From contig CAKPRA010000023.1 of assembly GCA_934180065.1 (NCBI GenBank), positions 1 through 28,739 of the forward strand: a stretch of DNA of 28,739 nucleotides, in the 5' to 3' direction. Shown here piece by piece: positions 14,395-23,841 of this stretch; position 1 is the stretch's first letter; the number at the start of each line of letters is the position of its first letter. This stretch comes from an uncultured Clostridia bacterium (GTDB lineage Bacteria > Bacillota > Clostridia > TANB77 > CAG-508). A model generated the notes under the pieces. It did no database searches, was not told the origin of the DNA, and saw nothing but the letters and a program-made list of their open reading frames with translations. A program made the translations under genes and the position numbers.

Positions 14395-15605
14395 ATTTCT
14401 TCCTCCGATTCTTCAGTTTCATCTTGTTCAATGTTACCTTTATCTTCATTTAATTTTTCTGCCATTTCTTCTATTTGTATTGAAGATACATTATAAAAAT
14501 CTCTCAAAAGCAATTTCATCGCATCCTCTAACTCTTGTTCAGTAGTAATATCTTTTATATTTATTTCATCTGGTATTGCCTTTAAATTAACAAAATTATT
14601 ATCATAATCATTTTTACTATGAATACTGTATGTAAGTTGAAATTTATTATCATATACTCCTAAATATGCACTCACATGAGCTTCTCTATTTTCTATAATT
14701 GCCAAATCATGAGCTTTTTCATAGTCTAGATTTTCAATTGATGTGGTTTTAATTTTTTCCAATGTATAATTATTACAAAACATAAACTGATAATTTGTCT
14801 TAAATTCTTTATTAAAGTCTTCATAGCAACTTTCTGTTACATTTCCATCTATCATTTTTATTAAATTTTCAATATGGACTTCTGCCGTTTGTTTTCCGAA
14901 TACATTACTTATTTCTTTTATATGATTATTTACAAATTCATTTAATCCAACAATTAAAGTATTATCTTTCCAAATCTCTTTGACAACTATATTTTCTGAT
15001 AAATATTTCATAAATTTTTCGTATTCATCTTTTGTTTTTTCAATATAATAAAATGTTGTTCCTAAATCATATTCTTCATCTAGTATTGTTACTTCTACTT
15101 CTTTTTCTTCATAAGGTTTGGGCTTTAAAATTTCGTTTAATGTGTTCTCTATTATATTATTATTTTGAAAATATCTATCGTCTAATTTATCTTCGCCGAT
15201 AACATAGTCTAAATTGCTAAAAGCATAAGTATAATATTGCTCTCCTTTTAGCAACTTTTCAAAATCTCTATTTATAGAATTTAACCTTCTTTCTGTTTGA
15301 TCTTTTCTAATTTGCATACATTCCATATCGAATTTTTTTCTGTCATTAGTTTTTAATAAAATTTCTCTTGAACTAAAGTTATTACTTTCCCCATCAACAA
15401 TTGCATTTAAAAATTTAGTACCTACATAACCTTTCATAAAATCTGTTTTTTTATCTTTTTCGTAAATTCTCATAATTTCTTTTGTTTTATTTATGTAATT
15501 ACCATCTCTTATTTCAAATATTACTTTTCTCTCTCTATCAATTATTGTCTTAATTGAATCATTAATCCCTTTTATAATAAAATACTTGTATTTTATATCT
15601 TTCAT
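14391..15605 (-). CDS. Unknown 404-aa soluble protein with acidic tail
   Basis: No family is recognised. The frame is open from a TTG at 15614, but the ATG at 15605 (MKDIKYKYF), with AAGGGA about 11 bases upstream, is the better start. The middle is helical with QYYTYAFSNLDYVIGEDKLD. The C-terminal part has LDYEKAHDLAIIENREAHVS and an acidic end DETEESEEEI. It follows an intrinsic terminator (15622-15665), so its expression depends on readthrough from P2 or on an unseen promoter. Confidence 0.7.
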   Translation of the reverse strand: MKDIKYKYFIIKGINDSIKTIIDRERKVIFEIRDGNYINKTKEIMRIYEKDKKTDFMKGYVGTKFLNAIVDGESNNFSSREILLKTNDRKKFDMECMQIRKDQTERRLNSINRDFEKLLKGEQYYTYAFSNLDYVIGEDKLDDRYFQNNNIIENTLNEILKPKPYEEKEVEVTILDEEYDLGTTFYYIEKTKDEYEKFMKYLSENIVVKEIWKDNTLIVGLNEFVNNHIKEISNVFGKQTAEVHIENLIKMIDGNVTESCYEDFNKEFKTNYQFMFCNNYTLEKIKTTSIENLDYEKAHDLAIIENREAHVSAYLGVYDNKFQLTYSIHSKNDYDNNFVNLKAIPDEINIKDITTEQELEDAMKLLLRDFYNVSSIQIEEMAEKLNEDKGNIEQDETEESEEEI

Positions 15606-15621
15606 TTTTCTCAATCCCTTC

Positions 15622-15665
15622 TGTAAAATAAAAATAGTAAGGAGCTTTTAGACACCCCTCACTAT
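15622..15665 (-). terminator. Intrinsic terminator between the Ig-repeat gene and the next operon genes
   Basis: Minus strand ATAGTGAGG pairs with CCTTACTAT (one G-U) around a loop of about 14 bases, followed by TTTTTATTTT. It ends the surface-protein part of the P2 operon. No clear promoter follows before the ATG at 15605, so it may be a partial or regulated terminator. Confidence 0.7.
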
Positions 15666-15678
15666 CTACCAATTTAAA

Positions 15679-18324
15679 CTATATTATGTTTGCAACAATT
15701 ACACTAACAGTAGTATAATTTCCTGCTAAATCTCTAATTGTGACAGTTTCAGTAGAATTTTTATCAAACATCTTTGTTAATGTAAGCTCATCTGGAGATA
15801 GTAACCATCCTTCTATACCTGCAATTTTTTCACTCGCTTTTATCGTTACTGTAACTGAATCTGATGTTTGTGTTGTAGTTGAATAGTTTACTTTGGCTAT
15901 TGGTTTTACTTTGTCTGTATTATTGATTTGAATTTTTACATCGCTTTTATTTCCAAATAAGTCATAAATAGTTATTGTTTCATTAACATTTGATGTATAT
16001 GTTTTTGTTAAAGTTTTTTTATCACTTGACAAAGTCCAATCAGATAATTCTTTTAATTCTTCGTTTGCTTTAATTGTTACAACTATATTCTCATTAGTAA
16101 TATTAGTTTTTGAATATATTACTTTATACTCTGGACTTGTTGAGTCTATCTTTATTTCTTTAACAGTATCCTTTTCATTTTTAGCTTTATCTACAGATAA
16201 AATATGTAAGTAATATGTTCCATCTTTAGGAACATTTAAAGAAATATTTTGTGTTGCTGAAGTAAATGATGTTGCATTACTATAATTAGATGCTTTATTT
16301 GTATCTAATACATATTTACATTTATCTATATCAATTCCAGAATAGTCATCTGCTAATTTTACTTGTACTGTAAAATCCTTAGTATTAAATTCTGTTTTAT
16401 TGATTGTTGCATCATTTGGAGCAACTTTGTCTATATTTGAAATAGTTATATCTACACTTACAGGATTTCCTGCTAAATCATAAAATGTTTCAATTGTTCT
16501 ACTTGTATTTTCTTCATATTCTTTTCTTAAAGTAAGACCACCATCATAAACTTCCCATCCTTCTTTTCCTTTAAGCACTTCATTGGATTTTACTGTTACA
16601 ATTACATTTTGATTTGTAATTTCTTTATTACTATATTCTCTAGTAACTATTGGATTTAATGTATCGCTAATTATTGTATGTATTGTATAAGAAGTATTTC
16701 CAACATTATCTATTGTTTGTATATGTAAATAATATGTCGAATTTTCTTTTATTGTAAAATTCAAAGTTTGAGATTCGCTTGTAAAAGTATTGGCAGAGCT
16801 AAAATCTGTCAACTTTTTATTACTTTGATTCAATATATATTTACATTTACTTAATTTTAATCCAGAACCTCCATCATTATCTTTAATTGTTGCTTTTAAT
16901 GAAATATCAATATTAGTTGAATTATCTATTGGCTTACTATTAAAGATTGTTTGTGATAAAGTAGGCTCTAATGGATTTTCTTTATCAATATTTGCAATTG
17001 AAACTTTTACTATAACTGTTCTATTTAAAGAATCTATAAATGTTACATTTTCTTCTACATTATTTGAATATTTTTTTGTAAATGTTTTTCCATCTTCCGA
17101 TCTTGTCCATCCATTTACAGCTTTCATAGCTTTATTAGCTGTAACTGTTACAGTAACATCATCTTTTGTCCAAGATGTTATAGAATATTTAACTGTAACT
17201 TTTGGCTCAACTGTATCTACTATTAATTCAATTGTATTTGTACTTTTATTTCCTGCATTATCTACACTTACTACATGTAAATAATATGTTCCATCATTTT
17301 CTACTGTTTTATTAATATCTACTGTTGTAGATGTTAATTTTGTATATGTTGAATAGTCTTCTGACATTTCTTTGATACCATCTATTTTATAGTATGATTT
17401 ATCTAAATTAATTCCAGAAAGTTTATCTGCAACTGTTAATTTTGTTATAATATTTTTTGATAAGAATATTGAATCTGTTACAATTGCATTTTCTGGTTTT
17501 TCTTTATCTATATTTTTTATAGACACATTCACTTTGACTTCATTTCCAGAAAGATCTTTTACTTTTATTTCTTCATCAACATTTTGATCATATTCTCTTG
17601 ATAATTCTAATTTATCTGATGATAAAGACCAATCTTGTAATTCTTGTAATTCCTTATCTGAAGTAATTTTAACCTTTACATTCTCATTTGTAATTTCTGT
17701 ATTTAGATAAGTAAGTTTTAAATTTGGATTTACTTTATCAATATTTTTAATACTAATATTCACAGTAGTTATGTTACCAGCTAAGTCTTTTACATATATT
17801 TCCTCCGTTATGTTATAATGATATGTTTTAGTTAATGTAAGGCTATCTAAAGATAAACTCCATCCTTCTATGCTTTGTATTTTTTCATTAGATGTAATTG
17901 TAACGATTACATCTTGATTTGTCTTTGTTTCTACTGAATACTTAACATTAAGTTTTGGAGATGTAGTATCTGCATCTTTTTTATTATTATTGTTAGAATT
18001 ACTATTTGTATTTAATTTTTTTGTATAAATTATAGATTTCTTTTGTTTTGAACTCGTTGAATAAGATACCATAGGTTCTTCTTTTACAGTAGCTGAATTA
18101 TCTTCAGTTACTGTATTTTTTTCTATAGTATTGTTTTTATTTGCTATATCGTTTTTACCTATGCTATTTGATTCAGCATTTGCTATACTATTTGTATTTG
18201 GTATTGTACTATTTTCAGGTATTTTATCTTTTTTAACTAGCTTAATCATCATTATTATTCCTAGTAATAAAAGAATTATTAAAATAACAATAGCAACTTT
18301 TTTTCCATTTTCTGAATTTTCCAT
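15679..18324 (-). CDS. Membrane-anchored surface protein with nine Ig-like repeats
   Basis: 881 aa. Residues 8-28 form a membrane helix (KKVAIVILIILLLLGIIMMI) followed by Lys, so the protein is a type II anchor with the bulk outside. A Ser/Asn/Thr-rich linker runs to about residue 120. Nine Ig-like units follow, of two alternating kinds: A (about 78 aa, 'GW.LS.D.LTLTK.Y...', 'DLAGN', 'NIDK..P') and B (about 95 aa, 'Y.ID/LD', 'GTYYLHV.SVDNAGN'), in the order A A B A B A B A A. There is no C-terminal sorting signal. Repeats of this type are common in clostridial cell-surface proteins with roles in adhesion or as spacers. It follows the adhesin gene by 20 bases with AAGGAG upstream, and no acidic tail is present. 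Confidence 0.8.
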   Translation of the reverse strand: MENSENGKKVAIVILIILLLLGIIMMIKLVKKDKIPENSTIPNTNSIANAESNSIGKNDIANKNNTIEKNTVTEDNSATVKEEPMVSYSTSSKQKKSIIYTKKLNTNSNSNNNNKKDADTTSPKLNVKYSVETKTNQDVIVTITSNEKIQSIEGWSLSLDSLTLTKTYHYNITEEIYVKDLAGNITTVNISIKNIDKVNPNLKLTYLNTEITNENVKVKITSDKELQELQDWSLSSDKLELSREYDQNVDEEIKVKDLSGNEVKVNVSIKNIDKEKPENAIVTDSIFLSKNIITKLTVADKLSGINLDKSYYKIDGIKEMSEDYSTYTKLTSTTVDINKTVENDGTYYLHVVSVDNAGNKSTNTIELIVDTVEPKVTVKYSITSWTKDDVTVTVTANKAMKAVNGWTRSEDGKTFTKKYSNNVEENVTFIDSLNRTVIVKVSIANIDKENPLEPTLSQTIFNSKPIDNSTNIDISLKATIKDNDGGSGLKLSKCKYILNQSNKKLTDFSSANTFTSESQTLNFTIKENSTYYLHIQTIDNVGNTSYTIHTIISDTLNPIVTREYSNKEITNQNVIVTVKSNEVLKGKEGWEVYDGGLTLRKEYEENTSRTIETFYDLAGNPVSVDITISNIDKVAPNDATINKTEFNTKDFTVQVKLADDYSGIDIDKCKYVLDTNKASNYSNATSFTSATQNISLNVPKDGTYYLHILSVDKAKNEKDTVKEIKIDSTSPEYKVIYSKTNITNENIVVTIKANEELKELSDWTLSSDKKTLTKTYTSNVNETITIYDLFGNKSDVKIQINNTDKVKPIAKVNYSTTTQTSDSVTVTIKASEKIAGIEGWLLSPDELTLTKMFDKNSTETVTIRDLAGNYTTVSVIVANII

Positions 18325-18344
18325 ATAATTTACTCCTTCCTACA

Positions 18345-21300
18345 TTACATACCAGTTCTAGGTAATTTTTTTATAGTAAGCTCTTTTTCATAGCTTTTTG
18401 TTGTCCAATCATCTTTATCCTTTAGTGTTACATCCATAAATGTACCAGTTAATGAAACATTGTTTGTCCATATATCATCACCTTTTACTGACATTTTAAC
18501 TTTAGAAAACATAAACGGTGTTGTTTCAGCATGAAAATTTGCAGGTACAGTACCAAAATCCATTTTGAAATTTGTAATATATTCTCCTTCTTTTAATTCA
18601 ATGTTTTCAAAATCAATATAATTATTTGTTTTTGAGCTTAAGTTTTCTTTATACAAAATATAATCTTCCGAAAAATTAGTCTTATAGAAAACATTTATGC
18701 TAACCTCATCAGAATAAACACCTGTAAATAGCTTTGTAATATCTATGTATTCGTATGGCAAATCATCTACAACAGTAAAATTATCTATTGACACATTTGA
18801 ATTATTGGCAACTGTATTGAAATCATATTTTATTTCATCTCCTGCTTGTGCTTGAATAATTCCTGTTTTCTCAATATCTAATTCTGTTTTTACTGGTTCA
18901 TCTTCAAAGTCAAAATGTACAGCCTGTCCATTTTCACTTATTTCAAAATAATATATTTCTGGATCTAATAAATAATATGGACTTCCTGTATCTATTTCAA
19001 AAATTCTATATTTTCCTGCATGTAGTAATAATTTTTCTTCAATTGTTCCATTTTCATTAGTCTTTAAATCTGCTATAATTTCTCCTGTAGAATCATTTTC
19101 TAATCTATATACTGCATTCGCAATATAATCACCTTTTTTATCTCCTGTATATTCATTTTTATCTGCTGATTTTTTTGTAAAATCAAAAAATCCACCAACC
19201 TCTACTTTATCGGTAATATCAATTGTAACTTTTTGTCCATTTTCTTTTATTTCAATTATTTCTGGCTCTGTATTTATTTCATAATGTTCTGGAGCTGACA
19301 CTTCATAAAGATAATATTTTCCTTTTTTCAATACAATATCTTCTGAAAATTGTCCGTTTTTATCTGTTACAAGTTCTAACAACACATTTCCATCTTCATC
19401 TTTTAATTCAAATTTAACACCTTCTATTGCCTCTCCTTTTTTTCCTCCTGTCCAATAATTATCATCCAAAGCAGTTTTATTTACATTTACAAATCCTGCT
19501 TCTTCTGGTTCATCTGTAAATTCAAAATTAAATTCTTGTTCATTTTCTTCCACTTTGAAAAATACTTCTTCTTCGTTAAGTTTCCATTTTTCAGGGCATG
19601 AACTTTCTTTTATTGAATAACTACCTTCTTTTAATAATACAGTCTCTGTATCACCTTGACTATCAGTTTTTAAATCTACAACCTTATTTCCTTTATCGTC
19701 ATAAATTGTGTACACTGCTTCTCCGATTGGTTCACCTTTATTTACATTTAACCAATAATTTGTATCTTTTGCAGTTTTATGAACTTTTACTTTTCCAGCT
19801 ATCTCTGGTAACTCTGATACATCAATTAAAATAGTTTCCTCGTTTTTATCTATTTCAAAATATCTTTCTTCGTTATTTAATCTCCATCCTTCTGGAGCTG
19901 ATATTTCGTAAATTTTATATTTTCCTAATAGCAATTCTATATTATCAGAAGTGAATTGTTTTTCCACAATTTTTCCCTCAGCATTTGTAGTTACATCTAT
20001 ATACCACCTTTCAACTGTCAAAGATTCAATTCTGTATGTGGCATTTGCAACACCTTCCCCTTCAACTGTACCTGTCCATAAATTATTGCCTGCTGATGAC
20101 TTGAATAAATTTACATATCCCCCTTCTACTGAACGATCTTCCACTGTTAATTCAACTTTTTGTTCATTATTCTTTATTGTAAATTCGTGTTTTGTTAAAT
20201 CTAATTGAAAGTGTGGTGCTGGTTTAGTTTCTTGCAAATAATAATCTCCACATTTTAATTTATATCTATCAAAAATTATTCCATTTTTATCACTTGTACT
20301 TTCTGTAACTAAAGTTCCATCTTTTTTATATATTCCATAAGTTGCTCCACTTACAGGATTACCAACCTTATGACCTGTCCAAATATTGTTTAAACTTGCT
20401 ATCTTTTTTGCTGAAAAATACCCACCTTCTACTACATTTTCTTTAATATTTAATGTTGCTGTACTTCCATGATATGCAATTGAAAAAGAATATACATTAG
20501 TATCCTTCAAAAAATACTCTGGACTAACTGATTCTTCAATAGTATAATTTCCAACTGGCAGAGTAACTGTTAGGTTTCCATTGTTATTTGTTTTTATTTC
20601 TTTTACTATACTTCCATTTGAATTTTTTATTACATATGTTGCATTTGGAACTCCTTCACCTTTCAATGTTCCTGTCCAAATATTGTTATCTGCTGATAAC
20701 TTTGATAAATCAACTTTTCCTTCTGCTTTTATATTTAATGTTCCTATACCTGATGAATCTCCAAATGGGTCATAAGTAACGGCATAATCCTGTGTACCTG
20801 GTTTTCTAGTTTTTCCGATAGAAAATAGGATATGTTTTGCACTTTCCTTGAATTGCAAATGTTGCATTAACATCACTTGTTATAGATGTTTTAGGTATAA
20901 CAACTTTAAATTGTTCACCACCACTAAATGTATTTTTTTCGTTTCCTGATAAATCTGTTATTTTACTTCCACTTGGTAGACCTGCTGAACTCGTTATTGT
21001 ATATTGTGATATTTCAACAGATGTATTTACACTATAAATTTGATAATATACATCTGTCCCTTCTTGTAAATCTCCATTTTTACTTACATTCAAATTTGTT
21101 GAAGCTGGTGTTTCTGTTCCATTTCTACCAATATTTACTAATTCGCAAATTTTATTTGCAATTGCTGTTCCTTCTTCGTCTCCTCCCCTATATCGAGTAG
21201 CAGGATCAAATCCATAAATAATACAATATACTGCTTGTTTTGTAGCCACAAAGCTATCATACTTGTTTAAGCCTAAGTCTCTATAAGGGTATCCATTTTT

Positions 21301-21637
21301 TATTACTCTCCAAATTCTTACATCATCAAGTACGGAATCAATATCAACACTATAATCATTTTCTTCTCCGTACTCCTGGAACATTTCTGTCAAGACAATA
21401 TGCTGGATATTCAGTTCCATTTTGATTATATACAACATATGTTGTTATGATATATGACCATACATTTTTAGCTTCATTCCAAAATTGCAAATGTCTACCA
21501 CAATCTCCTTTGTTCTGTAGATATGCTTCATTAATTTCTGTAGCCCTTGATATTGTTGGTAAAACATTAGGCAAAATTGTTATTAATATTAGTAATATAC
21601 ATATTATTTTTTTTGATAAAATATTTGCTTTTTTCAT
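18345..21637 (-). CDS. Thioester-domain / Cna-B repeat adhesin ending in LPRTG, with two +1 frameshifts
   Basis: Joined, the three frames give 1096 aa. Segment 1 (21637-21371) has a signal peptide (to about residue 31) and YPAYCLD with the thioester Cys81. Segment 2 (21369-20818) has ATKQAVYC with Gln134, the partner in the internal Cys-Gln thioester of TED adhesins that bind host proteins covalently. Segment 3 (20816-18345) has about six SpaA/Cna-B-like repeats with 'E.S/E.K' Glu residues, a final non-repeat domain and KKLPRTGM followed directly by a stop. Each break is one extra C making a CGG codon (21370, 20817); removing it restores VPGV-GEEN and YPIFY-GKTRKPG, typical of the family. The normal hydrophobic, positively charged sorting tail is missing. 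GGAGG precedes the ATG. Confidence 0.8.
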
Positions 21638-21641
21638 TAAT

Positions 21642-22829
21642 TTAACCTCCCAGTATTTCCATTTCCTCAATTTCTTCTTGAATTAAGTCTTCAAAAGAAA
21701 TATTATTTTCTTGTAAATATTCAAGCAAATTGTTATAAATTACATTACTTGAATATTCTTCTTTTACATATCCTTTGAAATCTTCTAATTCTTCATTAGT
21801 CAAATTCATAATAAAAGTTCCAATTTCTCCATCTTTAAACTTGTTTAACGGTACTCGCCAAAGCGAATTTTTCCCATAATCTGTATCATTTAAAATAACA
21901 ATTTCAACTTGTTTAATTTTGTTATTTTCCAGTTGAATACATTTATTATAATTATCTATTAATCGTTCAGAAATCTTTGAACTATCATTACCTGCTTTAA
22001 ACAATTCATCTGGATTATCTTCCAAAACCGAAATCCATGATTTTAAATAATTTGTATGATCTGCGTTAACATTTTCTTTAAAATCCAAGTTCAAATCTGC
22101 TTCTATAAACATTGCTCCTAATTCAGCTCTTAACTCCTCTTTTGCATATTCTACTGTTCCAAATTCATTTACTATATCTCTATTTAATCTTGTTTGATGT
22201 CCTGTTGAATGGCTCATTTCATGAAATAATGTTCCTAAAAAAGATTCCTCTGATTTAAAATATTCTCGTGGAGGTAAAACAATTTTATCTTCTGAAGGAA
22301 TATAATATGATTCATCTTGTACTTTCTCAACTATTTCACACTCACTACTTTTAATAAAATCATCCGCAACCTTTCCAAGTTCTGTTTCATTCATTTGCTT
22401 TTTTTCTAATTTAGGAATTCCCTCAATTTGTTCAGCATTAAATAAAGTAAAATAATAAACAATTGGTTTTCTTAAATTAATAATAGTTTTCTTTTCATTT
22501 CCATCTTCATCTTTTTCAATTTTTTCTTTTGTCCAAATCCATTTTTCACACACAGTTCCATTTTCTTCATTTTTAACTTTCCATCCTTGCTCTTTTGCTT
22601 GTAAAAAAGTTATCCATCTAGGATCTTGATAATTCATTTTTTTTGCTTGAAAAGCTAGTCTAATTCTATTTATTCCTTGATACTTTACTTGTGTTATAGG
22701 ATTTTGTGGTCTAAGTGCTTCTTTATTCCATCTATCAATTGCAAAAAAATATCCTCTTTTCATATCTTCTATAACTTCTTTTACAATTTCTCTCCTACTA
22801 TTTTCTACAATTTCTCTTGCAGATGGCAT
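21642..22829 (-). CDS. ardC: ArdC-type antirestriction protein (ssDNA-binding domain plus zincin peptidase)
   Basis: 395 aa. Residues 10-135 match the ArdC N-terminal ssDNA-binding domain (WNKEALRPQNPITQVKYQGI, NRIRLAF, PRWITFLQAKEQGWKVK). The zincin domain follows with HExxH at residues 203-207 (LFHEMSHSTGHQTRLNR) and the downstream acidic helix YAKEELRAELGAMF. ArdC proteins of conjugative plasmids protect incoming DNA from restriction, and the related TraC1 N-terminus is moved to recipients with DNA. Here the peptidase domain is followed by an unusual C-terminal extension of about 100 residues ending LIQEEIEEMEILGG, which carries the acidic-tail character of the other cytoplasmic proteins. 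It starts three bases after the 30-aa ORF. Confidence 0.85.
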   Translation of the reverse strand: MPSAREIVENSRREIVKEVIEDMKRGYFFAIDRWNKEALRPQNPITQVKYQGINRIRLAFQAKKMNYQDPRWITFLQAKEQGWKVKNEENGTVCEKWIWTKEKIEKDEDGNEKKTIINLRKPIVYYFTLFNAEQIEGIPKLEKKQMNETELGKVADDFIKSSECEIVEKVQDESYYIPSEDKIVLPPREYFKSEESFLGTLFHEMSHSTGHQTRLNRDIVNEFGTVEYAKEELRAELGAMFIEADLNLDFKENVNADHTNYLKSWISVLEDNPDELFKAGNDSSKISERLIDNYNKCIQLENNKIKQVEIVILNDTDYGKNSLWRVPLNKFKDGEIGTFIMNLTNEELEDFKGYVKEEYSSNVIYNNLLEYLQENNISFEDLIQEEIEEMEILGG

Positions 22830-22832
22830 AAG

Positions 22833-22925
22833 TTATTCCTCCTCATCTTTTGCAGTATTTTTTTCATTTAATACAGCATTACATTCATCTAGCATATACT
22901 CTTTGTTTTCATATTTTGATTTCAT
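22833..22925 (-). CDS. 30-aa ORF, first gene after promoter P2
   Basis: It begins MKSKYENKEYMLDECNAVLN and ends NTAKDEEE. A GGAGAG ribosome binding site lies 5-7 bases upstream. Its GAGGAGGAATAACTT end is the ribosome binding site for ArdC, three bases on. It may be a genuine small protein, which would then also carry the acidic tail, or a leader peptide that couples translation to ArdC. No family is recognised. Confidence 0.55.
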   Translation of the reverse strand: MKSKYENKEYMLDECNAVLNEKNTAKDEEE

Positions 22926-22949
22926 TTTTCTCTCCTTTCTATCTCTTAA

Positions 22950-22993
22950 AATTAAAATCGACAGATAGTGCTTAATCCACATCTATCTGCCGA
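22950..22993 (-). terminator. Leader terminator (attenuator) of promoter P2
   Basis: Minus strand TCGGCAGATAG pairs with CTATCTGTCGA (one wobble) around a 14-base loop, followed by TTTTAATTTT. It lies about 8-50 bases after the start predicted from P2 and before the 30-aa ORF. The U-tract is weaker than in the P1 and P3 leaders. Confidence 0.7.
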
Positions 22994-23008
22994 CTTATTC
23001 ATATTATC

Positions 23009-23062
23009 ATTATATTACCTTTATATTAGTTATTCAATTCCGTTTTATTTCCCTTTTTTCTA
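23009..23062 (-). promoter_or_regulatory. Promoter cassette P2 with conserved upstream element
   Basis: Minus strand: -35 TTGAAT (23037-23032), a 17-base spacer, and -10 TATAAT (23014-23009). The 32-base upstream element (23031-23062) is identical to that of P3 and differs from P1 at one base. It starts four bases after the stop of the gene at 23066. It drives the 30-aa ORF, ArdC, the adhesin and the Ig-repeat protein. Confidence 0.8.
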
Positions 23063-23065
23063 ATA

Positions 23066-23833
23066 CTAAATAATAAAACATTCTGTCCATTTATACTCAT
23101 TTCCAACATAGTAATCTCTAGCATATACTTTTATAGTCCCAAATTTATATATTATTTTGTTTTTTACTCTACTTTCTGTAAAAGTAAATTGATTTGTACT
23201 ATTTACTATGCTTTCATCTATTATTACTTCATATCCATAATTTTTCATATAATCAGATTCATTAGCTTTAATTGTATTAATTAACTTTTCTGTCATTTCT
23301 TTATTATACTTAAAACTTTCAACCTTTGTAGTATCTTCTTTAATTTGTGTAGAATTATTATCATTTTTACTACTATTAGTTGGTGTATTACTATTTCCAC
23401 TATTATTAGAATTGTTGTTTTCTTTTCTTGTTTTCTTTTCTTCACTACTAGTAGTCGATGATTTATTCTGATTACTTTGATTTTGTGTTATTTTCTTTTC
23501 TGTAGATTGAACCTTCTTTTCTTCTTGTTGTTGTTTTGGAATTTCCTTTTTAATTTCTTTTAATTCAATACTACTGTCTTTTTCAACTTCTGGTTCAATA
23601 CTTTCATTCACATTATCTTGTTGTTGTTCATCTGTTGTTTCTGTAGTTTCTTTTGATTCTTCTTGCATCTCTGCTATAATAGAATTTTCTGAATCAATAT
23701 TCTCTGTCGTTTCTTCATTGTTTGCTTCAGCTTTATTAAATTTGTTATTAATTACTATAATTGCTGATATTATTATAATAATTATTTCTAGGAGAATAAC
23801 TCCTAATATGATTTTTTTTGCTATGTCTTTCAT
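23066..23833 (-). CDS. Membrane-anchored low-complexity protein with small C-terminal domain
   Basis: 255 aa from the ATG at 23833 (AAGGAGG about 8 bases upstream; a GTG at 23839 is less likely). A membrane helix at residues 8-27 (IILGVILLEIIIIIISAIIV) is followed by about 140 residues rich in Glu, Gln, Ser, Asn and Thr, a flexible stalk. A compact C-terminal part of about 75 residues follows (KEMTEKLINTIKANESDYMK, YGYEVIIDESIV, IYKFGTIKVYARDYYVGNEY). The topology puts the stalk and domain outside the cell. No enzyme motif is seen. No acidic tail (ends WTECFII). A large palindrome lies just upstream. Confidence 0.7.
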   Translation of the reverse strand: MKDIAKKIILGVILLEIIIIIISAIIVINNKFNKAEANNEETTENIDSENSIIAEMQEESKETTETTDEQQQDNVNESIEPEVEKDSSIELKEIKKEIPKQQQEEKKVQSTEKKITQNQSNQNKSSTTSSEEKKTRKENNNSNNSGNSNTPTNSSKNDNNSTQIKEDTTKVESFKYNKEMTEKLINTIKANESDYMKNYGYEVIIDESIVNSTNQFTFTESRVKNKIIYKFGTIKVYARDYYVGNEYKWTECFII

Positions 23834-23841
23834 TGACACCG

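Noticed and set aside
19951..20208. Plus-strand frames inside the adhesin gene
   Set aside because: They are mirror frames of the Cna-B repeats; all real genes in the window are on the minus strand.
20815..21370. CGG reassigned to another amino acid
   Set aside because: Reassignment would keep the frame; the sequence needs a +1 shift at both sites to continue the protein.
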